Source: JAPOVO01 sp026708165 (GTDB lineage Bacteria > Chloroflexota > UBA11872 > VXNJ01). Taken from it: a DNA stretch of 64,000 nt. This document shows, one piece after another, positions 17,566 to 26,042 of the stretch; position 1 is the stretch's first letter, and each line of letters opens with the position of its first letter. Location: NCBI GenBank assembly GCA_965208775.1, contig OZ242360.1, positions 1 to 64,000 of the forward strand, written 5' to 3'. The notes beneath the pieces were generated by a model. That model saw only the letters and a program-made list of their open reading frames with translations, did not search any database and was not told where the DNA came from. The position numbers were made by a program, and so were the translations under genes.

Positions 17566-17801
17566 TCACCTGGCCTGGATGACGACGCGCCCGCCATCCT
17601 CTACTTCCATGTACAGGCTGTGGCTGCGGAGCCGCATACCGCTTCAAGGATATACCCGCTGATGGCCCATTGACCGCTCTCCACGTCTATGGCGACGACC
17701 TTCCCGTCGTGGTCGGCCTCGCCCTGCCGCCGGATGTCGCGCTGGTATATGTCCTTGCCCAGGCGGGCGGTCTCTTCCTTCGGTCGGCTCGGCGGCGCCA
17801 C
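17566..17801 (-). pseudogene. Frame-broken small protein gene
   Basis: The first frame, from a GTG at 17801, encodes MAPPSRPKEETARLGKDIY, then DHDGKVVAIDVESGQW. This looks like a family of small hypothetical proteins with a KEE..RG..IY..DI start and a GK.VAIDIE.G.YEI motif (recalled, not searched). After about GYILEA the frame goes off family. A second frame then encodes GMRLRSHSLYMEVEDGG and RVVIQAR, stopping at 17566, which looks like a genuine C-terminus. A TGA separates the two frames. A deletion of perhaps 20 or more codons plus a frame change is likely, judged by family length. Confidence 0.5.
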
Positions 17802-18060
17802 AGGGGGAGACAGGCCAACCAGCTATCGCCTATACTCTGGACCAACTGGACTTCCCAGCCGTAGTTCGAAGACGGTTCTGTCCATCGTCAAGATAGGCCG
17901 GGTCGATGGGAATCGAATTTCATGACCTGCTGTAAGGCTTGAGGTTCCCCAATCCCACTGTCCATGAGTACCTGAGTTTTCCGTTGCTATTGCGTCTGTC
18001 GTATGACGGTTCGGCCAAGCGCCGTTTCGGTGTGATTTGGCGCGTTAGCGTGCGGAGGGA

Positions 18061-18125
18061 GGGCGGTTCGCGAACCGCCCCTACAAAGTCGGCATGATGG
18101 TCTGGATTCCGGCCTCCGCCGGAAT
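18061..18125. repeat. REP-like intergenic palindromes
   Basis: The 17802-18244 interval has no convincing gene. It contains a perfect 20-bp palindrome GGGCGGTTCGCGAACCGCCC (18061-18080), and 26 bp further an 8-bp stem ATTCCGGC-CTCC-GCCGGAAT (18106-18125). Such paired palindromes with trailing GGAATGACGA are typical of dispersed REP-type elements in many bacterial genomes. No transposase is near. Confidence 0.55.
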
Positions 18126-18244
18126 GACGAAAGGGAGCGGGATGACGATCGGGCACTTCAGGTAGGGAGCGGGGGCGTTCGTTACACTTTCGCCGCCGGA
18201 GAGTAGAGATGTGTCGCTGACCTTCACCGTTCGGGGGTGATTAC

Positions 18245-19552
18245 GTGCAAACGCCCGTCGAGGTAGTGCTGGTCGGCGCGGGCAACCGGGGAGAGGGCAC
18301 TTTCGGCGCATACGCGCTGGACCGGCCGCATCGCATGAAGATCGTCGGCGTCGCCGAGCCGGACCCCTTGAAACGGCAGAGATTCGCCGCCGCGCACTCC
18401 ATCCCGCCGGAAAACGTCTTCGAGACCTGGGAAGACATGATGGCGCGTCCCCAGATTGCCCCAGCGCTGATCAACGCCACGATGGACCTGGAGCACTTCG
18501 ATTCAACGGTCGCGGCTCTCGATGCCGGATACGACGTGCTGATGGAAAAGCCGATGGCGGGCTCGGCCGAGGAGTGCGTGAGGATCGTCAAGGCCGCTGA
18601 GGATTCGGGCCGTAAGCTGCTGGTCTGTCACGAGCTGCGCTACTCGTCGTTCTTCAGCGAGCTGTACCGGGTGCTCCACAGCGGCCAGGTGGGCGACATC
18701 GTAAACGTGGAACACACCGAGCACATCGGGTTCTGGCACTTCCTGCAATCGTTCGTTCGCGGCGCGTGGCGCAGCACCGACGTATCCGCGTCCGCGCTGC
18801 TCCAGAAATGCTGCCACGACTTGGACATCCTCGTCTGGGCGCTCGGCGCCAACTGCACCAAGGTCGCCTCATTCGGGGGACTGCGGCACTTCATCCCGGA
18901 GAACGCGCCGGAAGGCGCTCCCGAACGCTGTACCGACGGATGCCCCGTCGAAGCGACGTGTCCGCACTACGCGCCGTGGGTGTTCATGGACTTGCTGGGC
19001 GACACCGGGCTGGCGAAGAGCATCTTCACCGAAACTACTCAGGAGGGGCGCTGGCGGGAGCTGGCGGAAGGTCCGTTCGGACGCTGCGCCTATCGATGCG
19101 ACAACGACGTGGTCGATCACCAGGTGCTGATTATGGAGTTCGAGGGCGGCATATCGGTCTCATTTACCATGCAGGCGCACTCGCACGACAACGTTCGCAT
19201 AATGAGGTATTCGGGAACGAGGGCAACCGTCTGCGGCCATACCGGCACGAACGAGATAACGGTGGACGAGTACAGGACCGGCGCGCACGACCTGATAACT
19301 CCAGCCATGATGGCGGGCGGACACGGCGGCGGTGACTGGGGACTGCTGGACGCTTTTGTGGAGACGATACGAGGCAACGGAACGGAAGAGACTTCGGCCC
19401 GCAACTCCCTGGAGAGCCATCTGATCGGCTATGCGGCGGACGAAGCGCTGCTGACCGGAACCGTGATCGACATGGACGAATACCGCGCGCGAGTCTACGC
19501 GGCGGCCGGTCTGGACAGCGAAGCCGATCCGGCGGGAACCCGCCAGGGTTAA
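18245..19552 (+). CDS. Gfo/Idh/MocA family oxidoreductase with Cys motif
   Basis: A probable NAD(P)-dependent dehydrogenase acting on a sugar, polyol or related compound (435 aa). The N-terminal Rossmann fold begins VVLVGAGNRGEG. LMEKPMAGSAEE carries the catalytic-type EKP lysine near residue 100, and CCHDLDILVW holds the His/Asp typical of the C-terminal substrate domain. A CX3CX5C cluster (CTDGCPVEATCPHYAP, about 238-250) and a later CX3C before DNDVVDHQ resemble the Cys-rich insert of a known subgroup and could bind a metal. The start is GTG with GGGGGTGA just upstream. It heads a plus-strand run with an aldo/keto reductase (10 bp downstream) and an FAD oxidoreductase, so the three probably form one operon. 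The substrate is unknown. Confidence 0.88.
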   Translation: MQTPVEVVLVGAGNRGEGTFGAYALDRPHRMKIVGVAEPDPLKRQRFAAAHSIPPENVFETWEDMMARPQIAPALINATMDLEHFDSTVAALDAGYDVLMEKPMAGSAEECVRIVKAAEDSGRKLLVCHELRYSSFFSELYRVLHSGQVGDIVNVEHTEHIGFWHFLQSFVRGAWRSTDVSASALLQKCCHDLDILVWALGANCTKVASFGGLRHFIPENAPEGAPERCTDGCPVEATCPHYAPWVFMDLLGDTGLAKSIFTETTQEGRWRELAEGPFGRCAYRCDNDVVDHQVLIMEFEGGISVSFTMQAHSHDNVRIMRYSGTRATVCGHTGTNEITVDEYRTGAHDLITPAMMAGGHGGGDWGLLDAFVETIRGNGTEETSARNSLESHLIGYAADEALLTGTVIDMDEYRARVYAAAGLDSEADPAGTRQG

Positions 19553-19562
19553 CTGGAGGGGC

Positions 19563-20591
19563 ATGATGGAGTACCGCAGCCTGGGGCGGACCGGCGTTCA
19601 GGTGAGCAAGCTCTGCCTGGGCTGCTGGATGTTTGGGCGAAGCACCGAGGAAGCCGAGTCCGCAGAGATAATCGACCGCGCGCTCGAAGCCGGCATCAAC
19701 TTCCTCGATACAGCAAACATGTACAGCCGCGGAGTTAGCGAGGAGTCCGTCGGCAGAGCGCTGAGGCGCAATGGAAAACGGCAGCGGGTCGTGCTGGCGA
19801 CAAAGGTCTACGGTCCGATGGACGACGACGATCCTAATGCGAAGGGAGTCCATCGCCGCCACATCGTCGAGCAGTGCGAAGCTTCGCTGCGACGGCTGCA
19901 GACCGACCATATCGACGTCTATCAGATTCACCGACCCGTTTCGCCGGTGCCGATCGACGAGACGCTTCGGGCGCTCGACGACCTGATAAAAGCCGGGAAG
20001 GTGCTCTATATCGGAACGAGCACGTTTGCCGCATGGCAGATCATGGAATCGCTTTGGGTGTCCAGAGAACTGAGCCTGAACCGGTTCGTCAGCGAGCAGC
20101 CGCCCTATAACCTGCTCGACCGCCGGGTAGAGCGCGAGCTGATTCCGATGGCCCAGACGTACGGGATCGGCATTCTGCCGTGGTCGCCGCTGGCGGGCGG
20201 GTTCCTGACAGGTAAATACCGGCGCGGCGAAGAGCGGCCTGAAGGATCCCGGTACCACCCCGCGGGGCACTCCGACGACCGTGCGGTGGAGAGGCGGCGA
20301 CGGCTTTTCGTCGATCCCGCATTCGACGTCGTGGAGGGCCTCGCGGCCCTGGCGAGGGACAAGGGCTGCTCGATAAGCGATTTGGCGCTTGCATGGGTCG
20401 CTCAGCAGCCCGGCGTGAGCAGCACGATCATTGGTCCCCGCACGGTCGAGCAGCTTTATCAGAATCTCGACGCTCTCGACGTGGAGTTGAGCGATGAGGA
20501 CCTCGACCGCATCGACGAGATCGCACCTCCCGGGCGGGCGGCCGTTTCGTTCTACGACGGGGACTTCGGACCTCACCCGTTTCGTTGGTAG
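19563..20591 (+). CDS. Aldo/keto reductase
   Basis: An NADPH-type aldo/keto reductase of 342 aa, TIM-barrel fold, cytoplasmic. It opens YRSLGRTGVQVSKLCLG, as is usual for the YghZ/Tas-like branch. The catalytic tetrad is visible: Asp and Tyr in LDTANMYSRG, Lys in LATKVYG and His in YQIHRPVSP. GIGILPWSPLAGGFLTGKY and the C-terminal STIIGPRTVEQL form the cofactor site. GGAGG lies 4 nt before ATG at 19563 (a second ATG follows at 19566). Placed 10 bp after the Gfo/Idh/MocA gene and 12 bp before the FAD oxidoreductase, it likely acts in the same pathway. Physiological substrate unknown. Confidence 0.93.
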   Translation: MMEYRSLGRTGVQVSKLCLGCWMFGRSTEEAESAEIIDRALEAGINFLDTANMYSRGVSEESVGRALRRNGKRQRVVLATKVYGPMDDDDPNAKGVHRRHIVEQCEASLRRLQTDHIDVYQIHRPVSPVPIDETLRALDDLIKAGKVLYIGTSTFAAWQIMESLWVSRELSLNRFVSEQPPYNLLDRRVERELIPMAQTYGIGILPWSPLAGGFLTGKYRRGEERPEGSRYHPAGHSDDRAVERRRRLFVDPAFDVVEGLAALARDKGCSISDLALAWVAQQPGVSSTIIGPRTVEQLYQNLDALDVELSDEDLDRIDEIAPPGRAAVSFYDGDFGPHPFRW

Positions 20592-20603
20592 CAGAGGGAA
20601 CGA

Positions 20604-22169
20604 TTGACCGACGGTAACGAGAGAGTCGGCTTTGCCAGACGGCTCCGGACGGCTCTCGGTCTGATGGCGGATATTCGCGGCAAAGACCTGCTGACGGCGG
20701 TCGAGTTCATGAAGCTCGTATATCCAAATGAGCGGCCGCTTGTTCAAGGTCTGAAGTTCGCGGGCTGGGCTTTGGACCTGGTGTGGTCAAGGATGCCCGA
20801 CGCATTGCGGCACGTGTCCATCGACAAGGACATCTCCAGGACGCCCTATTGGCAGACAGCGGCAAATCCACTGGCAAACCATCCCTGGGCGGACAATCCC
20901 GACAGCGTTCTCCCGGCCGAGGCAGACGCGGTCGTAATCGGGGCGGGATTCGGCGGCTCGTCGGTCGCGTATCACTGGTCGAAGCACGCCAACGGCAATC
21001 TGGTAATACTCGACTCGATGGACCCCGCGAGCGGATCGGCGGGCCGCAACGCCGGTCACGTGGTGATGGCGGGCGGCGCGTATCACGGTTACTACGTCTA
21101 CCGCTCGGTGCTGAAATACTTACCGGAAGTCCGCCCGGAGCTAACCGAGGCTGACTCTTCGGAGATTGCGGCTCGGTTCGCGGATGTCTATGTGCGCGCG
21201 CTGCACGCCAGCCACGAACTGATAGTGGAGACGATCGAGAGCGAAGGTATAGAGTGCGACTACGTCCGCAAGGGGCAAGTACACGTCGGCGAAGAAGCCG
21301 ATATGGGCGACGTGGAAGCGGCGCTATCGCTGGCCGGCGAGCTCGGCCACGACGATTACCAGCGGCTGCGACCCGACGAAGTCAGGCGCATGAGCGGGGT
21401 GGAGGCGGAATTAGACGGAGCTGTCTCGGCAGGAGCCGGGACGTGGCACCCGGCCAAGTGGGTTTGGGGGATTCTCGGGGCGGCGATCGCGAGCGGGAAA
21501 GTACGGCTTTTCACGCGCACCGCCGCGCGGGCGGTGGAGAGGGATGGCAATGGGTATATCGTGCGAACCGACCGCGGAGACATACGGACTCGGAACGTCG
21601 TCAATGCGACTGACTCGCATACCCAGAGTCTGTTCGACGACTGGCTCGACATATATCCCGACGGCAAGCTCGTCTGGCCATACCGTGTCCAGGGCATTTA
21701 CGCGGAGCCGGCGCCGGAGACCATTCCAACGGGGGTCGGCGTCATAACCGGATTGGGCTTCTTCGCCAAGATTCCCAAGGGCGGAACGGTCTTCGGAACC
21801 GACCACAGCCCGGTCAAACCCCACGAGGCGGGGCGGGTCGACCCGTCGCGATTCGTCACCAAGTTCATGAGCGCTGAGCTCAGCAGGCTTTGGGGCGCGA
21901 TACCGATGCGAATCACCCACGAGTGGACAGGCTCGGTCGGCGTCGCGCCAGACTGGTTTCCCGTGGTGGGACCGATGGACGACGACCGGCTGTATATCCT
22001 TAGCGGGTTTTGCGGGTCGGGTTCCGCTACCTCCTTCAATGCCGGGCAGCACATCGTTTTCCAGATCCTGGGCAAGGAGCGTGAGTCCGAATACCATCCG
22101 CCTGAGTTCTTCTCACCTATGCGATTCACCGATCCTCGAAGGTACGGACCGCAGCCCGTTTCGACGTAG
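20604..22169 (+). CDS. FAD-dependent oxidoreductase, DAO family
   Basis: A 521-aa flavoprotein of the D-amino-acid oxidase/glycine oxidase type, which usually oxidises amines or amino acids. The dinucleotide-binding motif is AVVIGAGFGGSSVAYHW (about 110-126), followed by an acidic strand end and SAGRNAGHVVMAGG, the typical FAD-contact loop. The C-terminal FCGSGSATSFNAGQ closes the FAD site. About 105 residues precede the Rossmann motif, longer than in most family members and without a signal peptide. The start is TTG with AGAGGGAA upstream. It is the third gene of the probable Gfo-AKR-FAD operon. Substrate unassigned. Confidence 0.88.
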   Translation: MTDGNERVGFARRLRTALGLMADIRGKDLLTAVEFMKLVYPNERPLVQGLKFAGWALDLVWSRMPDALRHVSIDKDISRTPYWQTAANPLANHPWADNPDSVLPAEADAVVIGAGFGGSSVAYHWSKHANGNLVILDSMDPASGSAGRNAGHVVMAGGAYHGYYVYRSVLKYLPEVRPELTEADSSEIAARFADVYVRALHASHELIVETIESEGIECDYVRKGQVHVGEEADMGDVEAALSLAGELGHDDYQRLRPDEVRRMSGVEAELDGAVSAGAGTWHPAKWVWGILGAAIASGKVRLFTRTAARAVERDGNGYIVRTDRGDIRTRNVVNATDSHTQSLFDDWLDIYPDGKLVWPYRVQGIYAEPAPETIPTGVGVITGLGFFAKIPKGGTVFGTDHSPVKPHEAGRVDPSRFVTKFMSAELSRLWGAIPMRITHEWTGSVGVAPDWFPVVGPMDDDRLYILSGFCGSGSATSFNAGQHIVFQILGKERESEYHPPEFFSPMRFTDPRRYGPQPVST

Positions 22170-22190
22170 GGGCCGGCAGAGAGAACGCTC

Positions 22191-22237
22191 CGCTGCGCCA
22201 GACGGCTGAGGCGGCTACCGGCTGGAGCGTGATGGAT
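22191..22237. terminator. Possible bidirectional terminator
   Basis: ACGCTCC and GGAGCGT form a 7-bp stem with a G+C-rich inner sequence between the convergent ends of the FAD oxidoreductase and a minus-strand Gfo-fold gene. No T-run is present on either side, so this is weak. Confidence 0.3.
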
Positions 22238-22242
22238 GTTGG

Positions 22243-23454
22243 CTATCCGTCCGGAGTCAACACTTCCCAATCGGCGGGAGGGTCGCCGAGGTCGGGAATC
22301 TCCATCTGGACTCCGCCGCGATTCGCCGACTCGTGGGCGACCAGTCCGGGAATGCAATAGCGCGCGGCGTTCCATACGTGATTCGGAGGCAGCAGCCCCG
22401 TATCGACGCTGCGCACGAAGTCGTCGACCAGAAACTGATGCGAACCCAGGTGACCGTTGGGCATACCCTCGAACTCCGCCGGAAGGCGCTCCGTCGCGTG
22501 AACGGAGGAGAATCCGGCGGCCAGGTCCCGGCTGAACGCATCCGCCGCATCTTCGGGACCTGACCCTCGACCGTGGACCCGGAGCGTCTCGGTCAGGTCC
22601 ACCACGTCGTGATTCTCCAGATTCGACCAGACCTGGCTGTTGGCCTGTTCCTCGAAACAGCTCTTCGTTCCGAACAAGCTCAACTGGACCGACGCGAGGC
22701 CATGCCAGCCTATGCGCCGGAACTCGTTAACACGGAGCGCTCCGCCGTCCGAAGTCCGCATCAGGGCCGATTGGTTGCTGAAGACGTTGTCCCAGAGGTT
22801 CGCGCCTGTTCGGAAGATCCCGTCGTCGTGATTGTCGATCTGCCCCAAACAGGAGACGTGCGTGGCATGGGCACCGGTGACGGAGAGGACCATGCTGGTC
22901 GAGTGGGTCGGATAGTACATCGGGGGAATCCCGGCGACCTGGGGCCAGTCGCTCCCGCCGGAATATTGAAAGGAGTTGTAGAAATCGACCATATCGTGCA
23001 GGTACTGCCCCTCGCCGTAGACGAACTCGCCGAAGTCGCCGGCGGCGAACCGCTTTCTGCAATACACGGTCGATGGATAGTAGTAGCTCGTTTCGCCGGT
23101 CATGTAGATGAGACGCGAGTTTTCGACCCGCTCGACAATCGCTTGGATCTCCTCGATCGACTGGGAGATGGGCACCGCGCAGTAGACGTGCTTGCCCGCG
23201 TCCAGCGCCTCGATGGTCATCGGACCGTGCAGATGGCGCTGGGAAAAGACGGCTACGGCGTCGACGTCGCTCTTGCAGAGCTCCTCGTGGGAGCCGAACG
23301 CGCGGCTGAGTCCATGCTCGGCGGCGGCGCGATCGGCGCGGTCGCGCCTGATGTCGGCGACGCAGACATCGTCGATCAGCGGGTGGGCCTTGAACAGCGC
23401 GATAAATCCGGGTGAAAACCTACCCGCCCCGCTTACTCCTATGGTGAATCCCAT
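22243..23454 (-). CDS. Gfo/Idh/MocA-fold protein lacking EKP, GH109-like motifs
   Basis: A 403-aa protein with an N-terminal Rossmann fold (GVSGAGRFSPGF). At the position of the catalytic EKP lysine it reads VYCAVPISQSIEE, so the lysine is absent. Further on are MTGETSYYYP, GEGQYLHDM and MYYPTHS. These recall motifs of GH109 (E in an EN/ET context, EGxYxHD, YPTHG), a Gfo/Idh/MocA-fold glycosidase family that uses NAD+ in a redox mechanism (known from the family). A glycosidase or epimerase-like role is therefore possible, but a standard dehydrogenase is not excluded. GGGAG lies 6 nt before ATG. It lies about 110 bp downstream of the methyltransferase gene on the same strand. It shares the motif set with the protein at 32044-33189. 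Confidence 0.85.
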   Translation of the reverse strand: MGFTIGVSGAGRFSPGFIALFKAHPLIDDVCVADIRRDRADRAAAEHGLSRAFGSHEELCKSDVDAVAVFSQRHLHGPMTIEALDAGKHVYCAVPISQSIEEIQAIVERVENSRLIYMTGETSYYYPSTVYCRKRFAAGDFGEFVYGEGQYLHDMVDFYNSFQYSGGSDWPQVAGIPPMYYPTHSTSMVLSVTGAHATHVSCLGQIDNHDDGIFRTGANLWDNVFSNQSALMRTSDGGALRVNEFRRIGWHGLASVQLSLFGTKSCFEEQANSQVWSNLENHDVVDLTETLRVHGRGSGPEDAADAFSRDLAAGFSSVHATERLPAEFEGMPNGHLGSHQFLVDDFVRSVDTGLLPPNHVWNAARYCIPGLVAHESANRGGVQMEIPDLGDPPADWEVLTPDG

Positions 23455-23562
23455 TAAAGCTCCCTTGCCTCGCTGGACTTGTGATGTAAGCGGCGTTCGG
23501 GAAAAGAGGCTAACTCAACGATGTTGCGCAATCCAAGGGATCGGCGGCGGCGTTCGATGCGG

Positions 23563-24315
23563 CTATTTGCGGGCGACGGCGATGAGTCGGCGGGCGGTGA
23601 GATCGTAGGGCGTGCCGTCGAGACTGCCGAAGACTCTTACCTCGTCGAATCCGCAGTCTTGCAGGAGAGCCGTGAGATCGGACGCGCCGTACAGCCGCAT
23701 TCTGATGGTGTACGTCGAAGCGACGCCGTCGGAAATCCGGGTCCACGTGCTTTCGCTATGCCGCCAGTCGTTCAGGATTCGGCGTTCTTCGACTATGACC
23801 GTGCCGTCGGGATAGCGGGTCACGGCTTCCGGCCGAAAGCGCAGCGCTATCGGCTCGCGTCCGACCACGTCGATGATGAACCGGCCGCCGGGCTTGAGCG
23901 AGGCGTACACGTTCCGGATCACCCGTCGATGATCGTCCTCGTCTTCGAAATATCCGAATGACGAGAAGAGGTTGACCACGAGATCAAACTCCTCGGGCCG
24001 GACGAAGCTGCGCATGTCGGCCACCAGGAACTCGGCGTCTATTGCGGATTCGGCAGCACGCCGCCGCGCCTCGTCGATGTAGTCCGAGGTACGGTCGATG
24101 CCGGTCACCCGGTATCCGCGGCGGGCCAGCTCGATTGAATGGCGACCGGGACCACAGGCCAGATCGAGCACACTTGCGCCGTCAGGAGGCTGCGTGAGCG
24201 ACAGAACCCGGTCCACTTCTCCGGGCGCGAGATCCCAGAGGTCTTCAGAGAACCCGAACTCCCCGAACCAGGCCCAGAACTCGTCGGCTTCGAGCGGATT
24301 GGAACAAGTGGACAT
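23563..24315 (-). CDS. Class I SAM-dependent methyltransferase
   Basis: A 250-aa methyltransferase, cytoplasmic. Motif I is ASVLDLACGPGRHSIELA, followed by the acidic residue in GYRVTGIDRT. Motif II/III parts are AEFLVADMRSF and FDLVVNLFSSFGYF. The order matches the Methyltransf_25/11 group, in which substrates range from small molecules to proteins. No SD site is seen. A TATCAT box ends 9 nt before the ATG, so the message could be leaderless. It is divergent from the MBL-fold gene and upstream of a Gfo-fold gene on the same strand. Substrate unknown. Confidence 0.88.
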   Translation of the reverse strand: MSTCSNPLEADEFWAWFGEFGFSEDLWDLAPGEVDRVLSLTQPPDGASVLDLACGPGRHSIELARRGYRVTGIDRTSDYIDEARRRAAESAIDAEFLVADMRSFVRPEEFDLVVNLFSSFGYFEDEDDHRRVIRNVYASLKPGGRFIIDVVGREPIALRFRPEAVTRYPDGTVIVEERRILNDWRHSESTWTRISDGVASTYTIRMRLYGASDLTALLQDCGFDEVRVFGSLDGTPYDLTARRLIAVARK

Positions 24316-24409
24316 AATGGTTGCATGATAGCGACGATCGTTTTGGACACTGTCTTGCGCAACAAGATTTTTCGTCTAAGTCGTAACCGGAAAAACCAAG
24401 GGGGAAACC

Positions 24410-25108
24410 TTGCAAATCGTTAGAGGCGTTTACCTGGTCAACGGCTTCCCCTACGGCATTCACGAAAACTCGTACCTGATCGAGACCGAGTCGACGACGT
24501 TCATGGTCGATGCCGGACAGATGGTGGAAGACACGTTCGCCGTGGTGGAACGCAACATCAGGAGCTGGGGGTTCTCGCCTTACGAGGTTTCGCATCTGCT
24601 GGTCACGCACGCTCACTACGATCACTCCAGCTATGCGGCGAGGCTTCGGGAACGTGGAACCAAAATTGTCGCAAGTCAGGACACGGCGGAAGCGATGGCA
24701 GCGGGCGACGAACGCTGTATCCCATACGTCGTCAGCAAACCGTTCGACCGGTGCGAGACCGACGTGATTGTCGAGGACGAGAGCGTCATCGACATCGACG
24801 GCGTCGCCGTGCGGTGCATCGCCGCTCCCGGTCACGCGGACGGACTGATGGTATTCGAGACAACCTTGAATGGAGCGGTGCTCTGGTTCGTGGGCGATCT
24901 GATGGAGGTCGGTCCCGAATGCCGAAGCCTCCAGCTAGGCTGGAGCGGCGGCCCCGACTACGACCGGGGCAAATACCTGGAAACGTTGAAGAAGCTGAGT
25001 GCGATGACGTGCGACGTGGTGCTGCCGGGCCACGGTCCGCCGCTGATCGGGGGCGGAAAACGCCTGATCGACATGGCCTACACGAAGGCGCTGGTTGAGT
25101 GGCGTTAG
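24410..25108 (+). CDS. MBL-fold metallo-hydrolase
   Basis: A 232-aa metallo-beta-lactamase-fold hydrolase. The metal-binding motif is VTHAHYDHSSYAARL (HxHxDH), with a further His in AAPGHADGLMVF and the C-terminal VLPGHGPPLIGGG; the Asp in VGDLMEVG bridges the metals. It likely binds two zinc or iron ions. Family members hydrolyse thioesters, lactones and other esters, so the substrate cannot be stated. The TTG start at 24410 has AGGGGGAAACC directly upstream. It is transcribed away from the methyltransferase gene and stands alone, 214 bp before the next gene. Confidence 0.9.
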   Translation: MQIVRGVYLVNGFPYGIHENSYLIETESTTFMVDAGQMVEDTFAVVERNIRSWGFSPYEVSHLLVTHAHYDHSSYAARLRERGTKIVASQDTAEAMAAGDERCIPYVVSKPFDRCETDVIVEDESVIDIDGVAVRCIAAPGHADGLMVFETTLNGAVLWFVGDLMEVGPECRSLQLGWSGGPDYDRGKYLETLKKLSAMTCDVVLPGHGPPLIGGGKRLIDMAYTKALVEWR

Positions 25109-25260
25109 CGGGCGGTCAGGCCCTCAGTTTTTTGAGCCGCCGCACCGGCCGGGAGGCACAGTCCCGACGGGCAGGGGATTCCAGTTTCTTCACACAATCG
25201 CCCGTAGAGTCGCATATTCTAGGTGAGGTTAGCCGGGCACGGAGTTGCCAGGAGCACTGA

Positions 25261-25290
25261 CGTGAGGCGGTGAGATCCGGATCGCTCACG
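25261..25290 (+). promoter_or_regulatory. Inverted repeat upstream of the SRPBCC gene
   Basis: CGTGAG-g-CG (25261-25269) pairs with CG-CTCACG (25283-25290), with GATCCGGATC nested inside, 32 bp before the ATG of the SRPBCC protein. It may be a 5' UTR hairpin or an operator. A weaker hairpin with a T-rich loop (CCTCAGTTTTTTGAGCC, about 25123-25140) just after the MBL gene may serve as its terminator. Confidence 0.3.
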
Positions 25291-25322
25291 TTACATAGTT
25301 CGACAAATCGTGGAGATAGCTA

Positions 25323-25763
25323 ATGAAGTACACCTGTGAGATCGTGATCGAGTCGCCGCGCCAGCGAGTGATCGAGCTGTTCGACAGCACCGACAATCTG
25401 TTCAAGTGGATGGACGGCTTGATGAGCTTCGAACACCTGGAAGGCGAGCCGGGACAGCCCGGAGCAAAATCGAGGCTGGTGTTCAAGCGGGGCAACGGTG
25501 AGCTGGAGATGATCGAAACCGTGGCGATCCGCGATCTGCCGGACGTGTTTGCCGGATCCTATGAGGCCGACCACGCCTGGAACGGCATGGTGAATCGCTT
25601 TGTAGAGGATGGGGCCGATCGCACGCGCTGGATAACCGAAAACGAGTTCAAGTTCACCGGCATCTGGAGATTCGTTTCGTTGGTCCTGCGGCCGATGTTT
25701 CCCAAACAGACGATGAAATCGATGCGGGCGTTCAAAGAGTTCGTCGAGGCGGAAGGGGAGTAG
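25323..25763 (+). CDS. SRPBCC family protein
   Basis: A 146-aa protein with the START/Bet v1-like pattern: it opens KYTCEIVIESPRQRVIELF, then a short DNLFKWMDGL helix, a beta-rich middle (KSRLVFKRGNGELEMIE) and a long C-terminal helix (KQTMKSMRAFKEFVEAEGE). Such proteins bind hydrophobic ligands or act as small cyclases and aromatases; family members of this size are mostly uncharacterised. GGAG sits 8 nt before the ATG. It is preceded by a 214-bp gap with an inverted repeat and followed by the potassium transporter leader. No specific ligand can be named. Confidence 0.85.
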   Translation: MKYTCEIVIESPRQRVIELFDSTDNLFKWMDGLMSFEHLEGEPGQPGAKSRLVFKRGNGELEMIETVAIRDLPDVFAGSYEADHAWNGMVNRFVEDGADRTRWITENEFKFTGIWRFVSLVLRPMFPKQTMKSMRAFKEFVEAEGE

Positions 25764-25885
25764 ATCGACGAGGCCGTGCCGGCCAGGGCGACGTAAATGC
25801 TCAATCGGTACCAAGCGGGGCGGTTACCGGCAACAGCCCGCATTAAGCTGTTCTAGATGAACGCGACGCGTCAGTGGCCGCGTTT

Positions 25886-25988
25886 AAAGGCCCTTCTGCT
25901 TCACGCGTAACCGGCGGTGAAAGGCCGTAGTGCGAGGATGCGGCTTGCTTCCGTCCCATAGCAAGGGTTCCCCGTTAAAGTAACGGGT
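25886..25988 (+). ncRNA. Structured 5' leader of the trkH gene (candidate)
   Basis: Three consecutive hairpins lie within the 279-bp gap upstream of the potassium transporter: (a) GGCC..TTCAC (25889-25904) with GTGAA..GGCC (25917-25927); (b) CTTGCT (25945-25950) with AGCAAG (25961-25966); (c) CCCGTT (25972-25977) with AACGGG (25983-25988). The start codon is 54 nt further. Potassium transporter genes are often controlled by c-di-AMP riboswitches, but I could not match that consensus. The call rests on base pairing only. Confidence 0.35.
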
Positions 25989-26042
25989 TCGGGGATCGCT
26001 CCAACAAGACAGCCGCCCCGCGGCACGGGACACAGCTAATCG

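Noticed and set aside
19164..20747. Long minus-strand open frame across the Gfo and aldo/keto reductase genes
   Set aside because: The plus-strand genes have full catalytic motifs. The antisense frame has no family features.
25861..25990. c-di-AMP (ydaO) riboswitch before trkH
   Set aside because: The expected conserved blocks were not found. Only generic hairpins are supported, so a neutral structured-leader call was kept.
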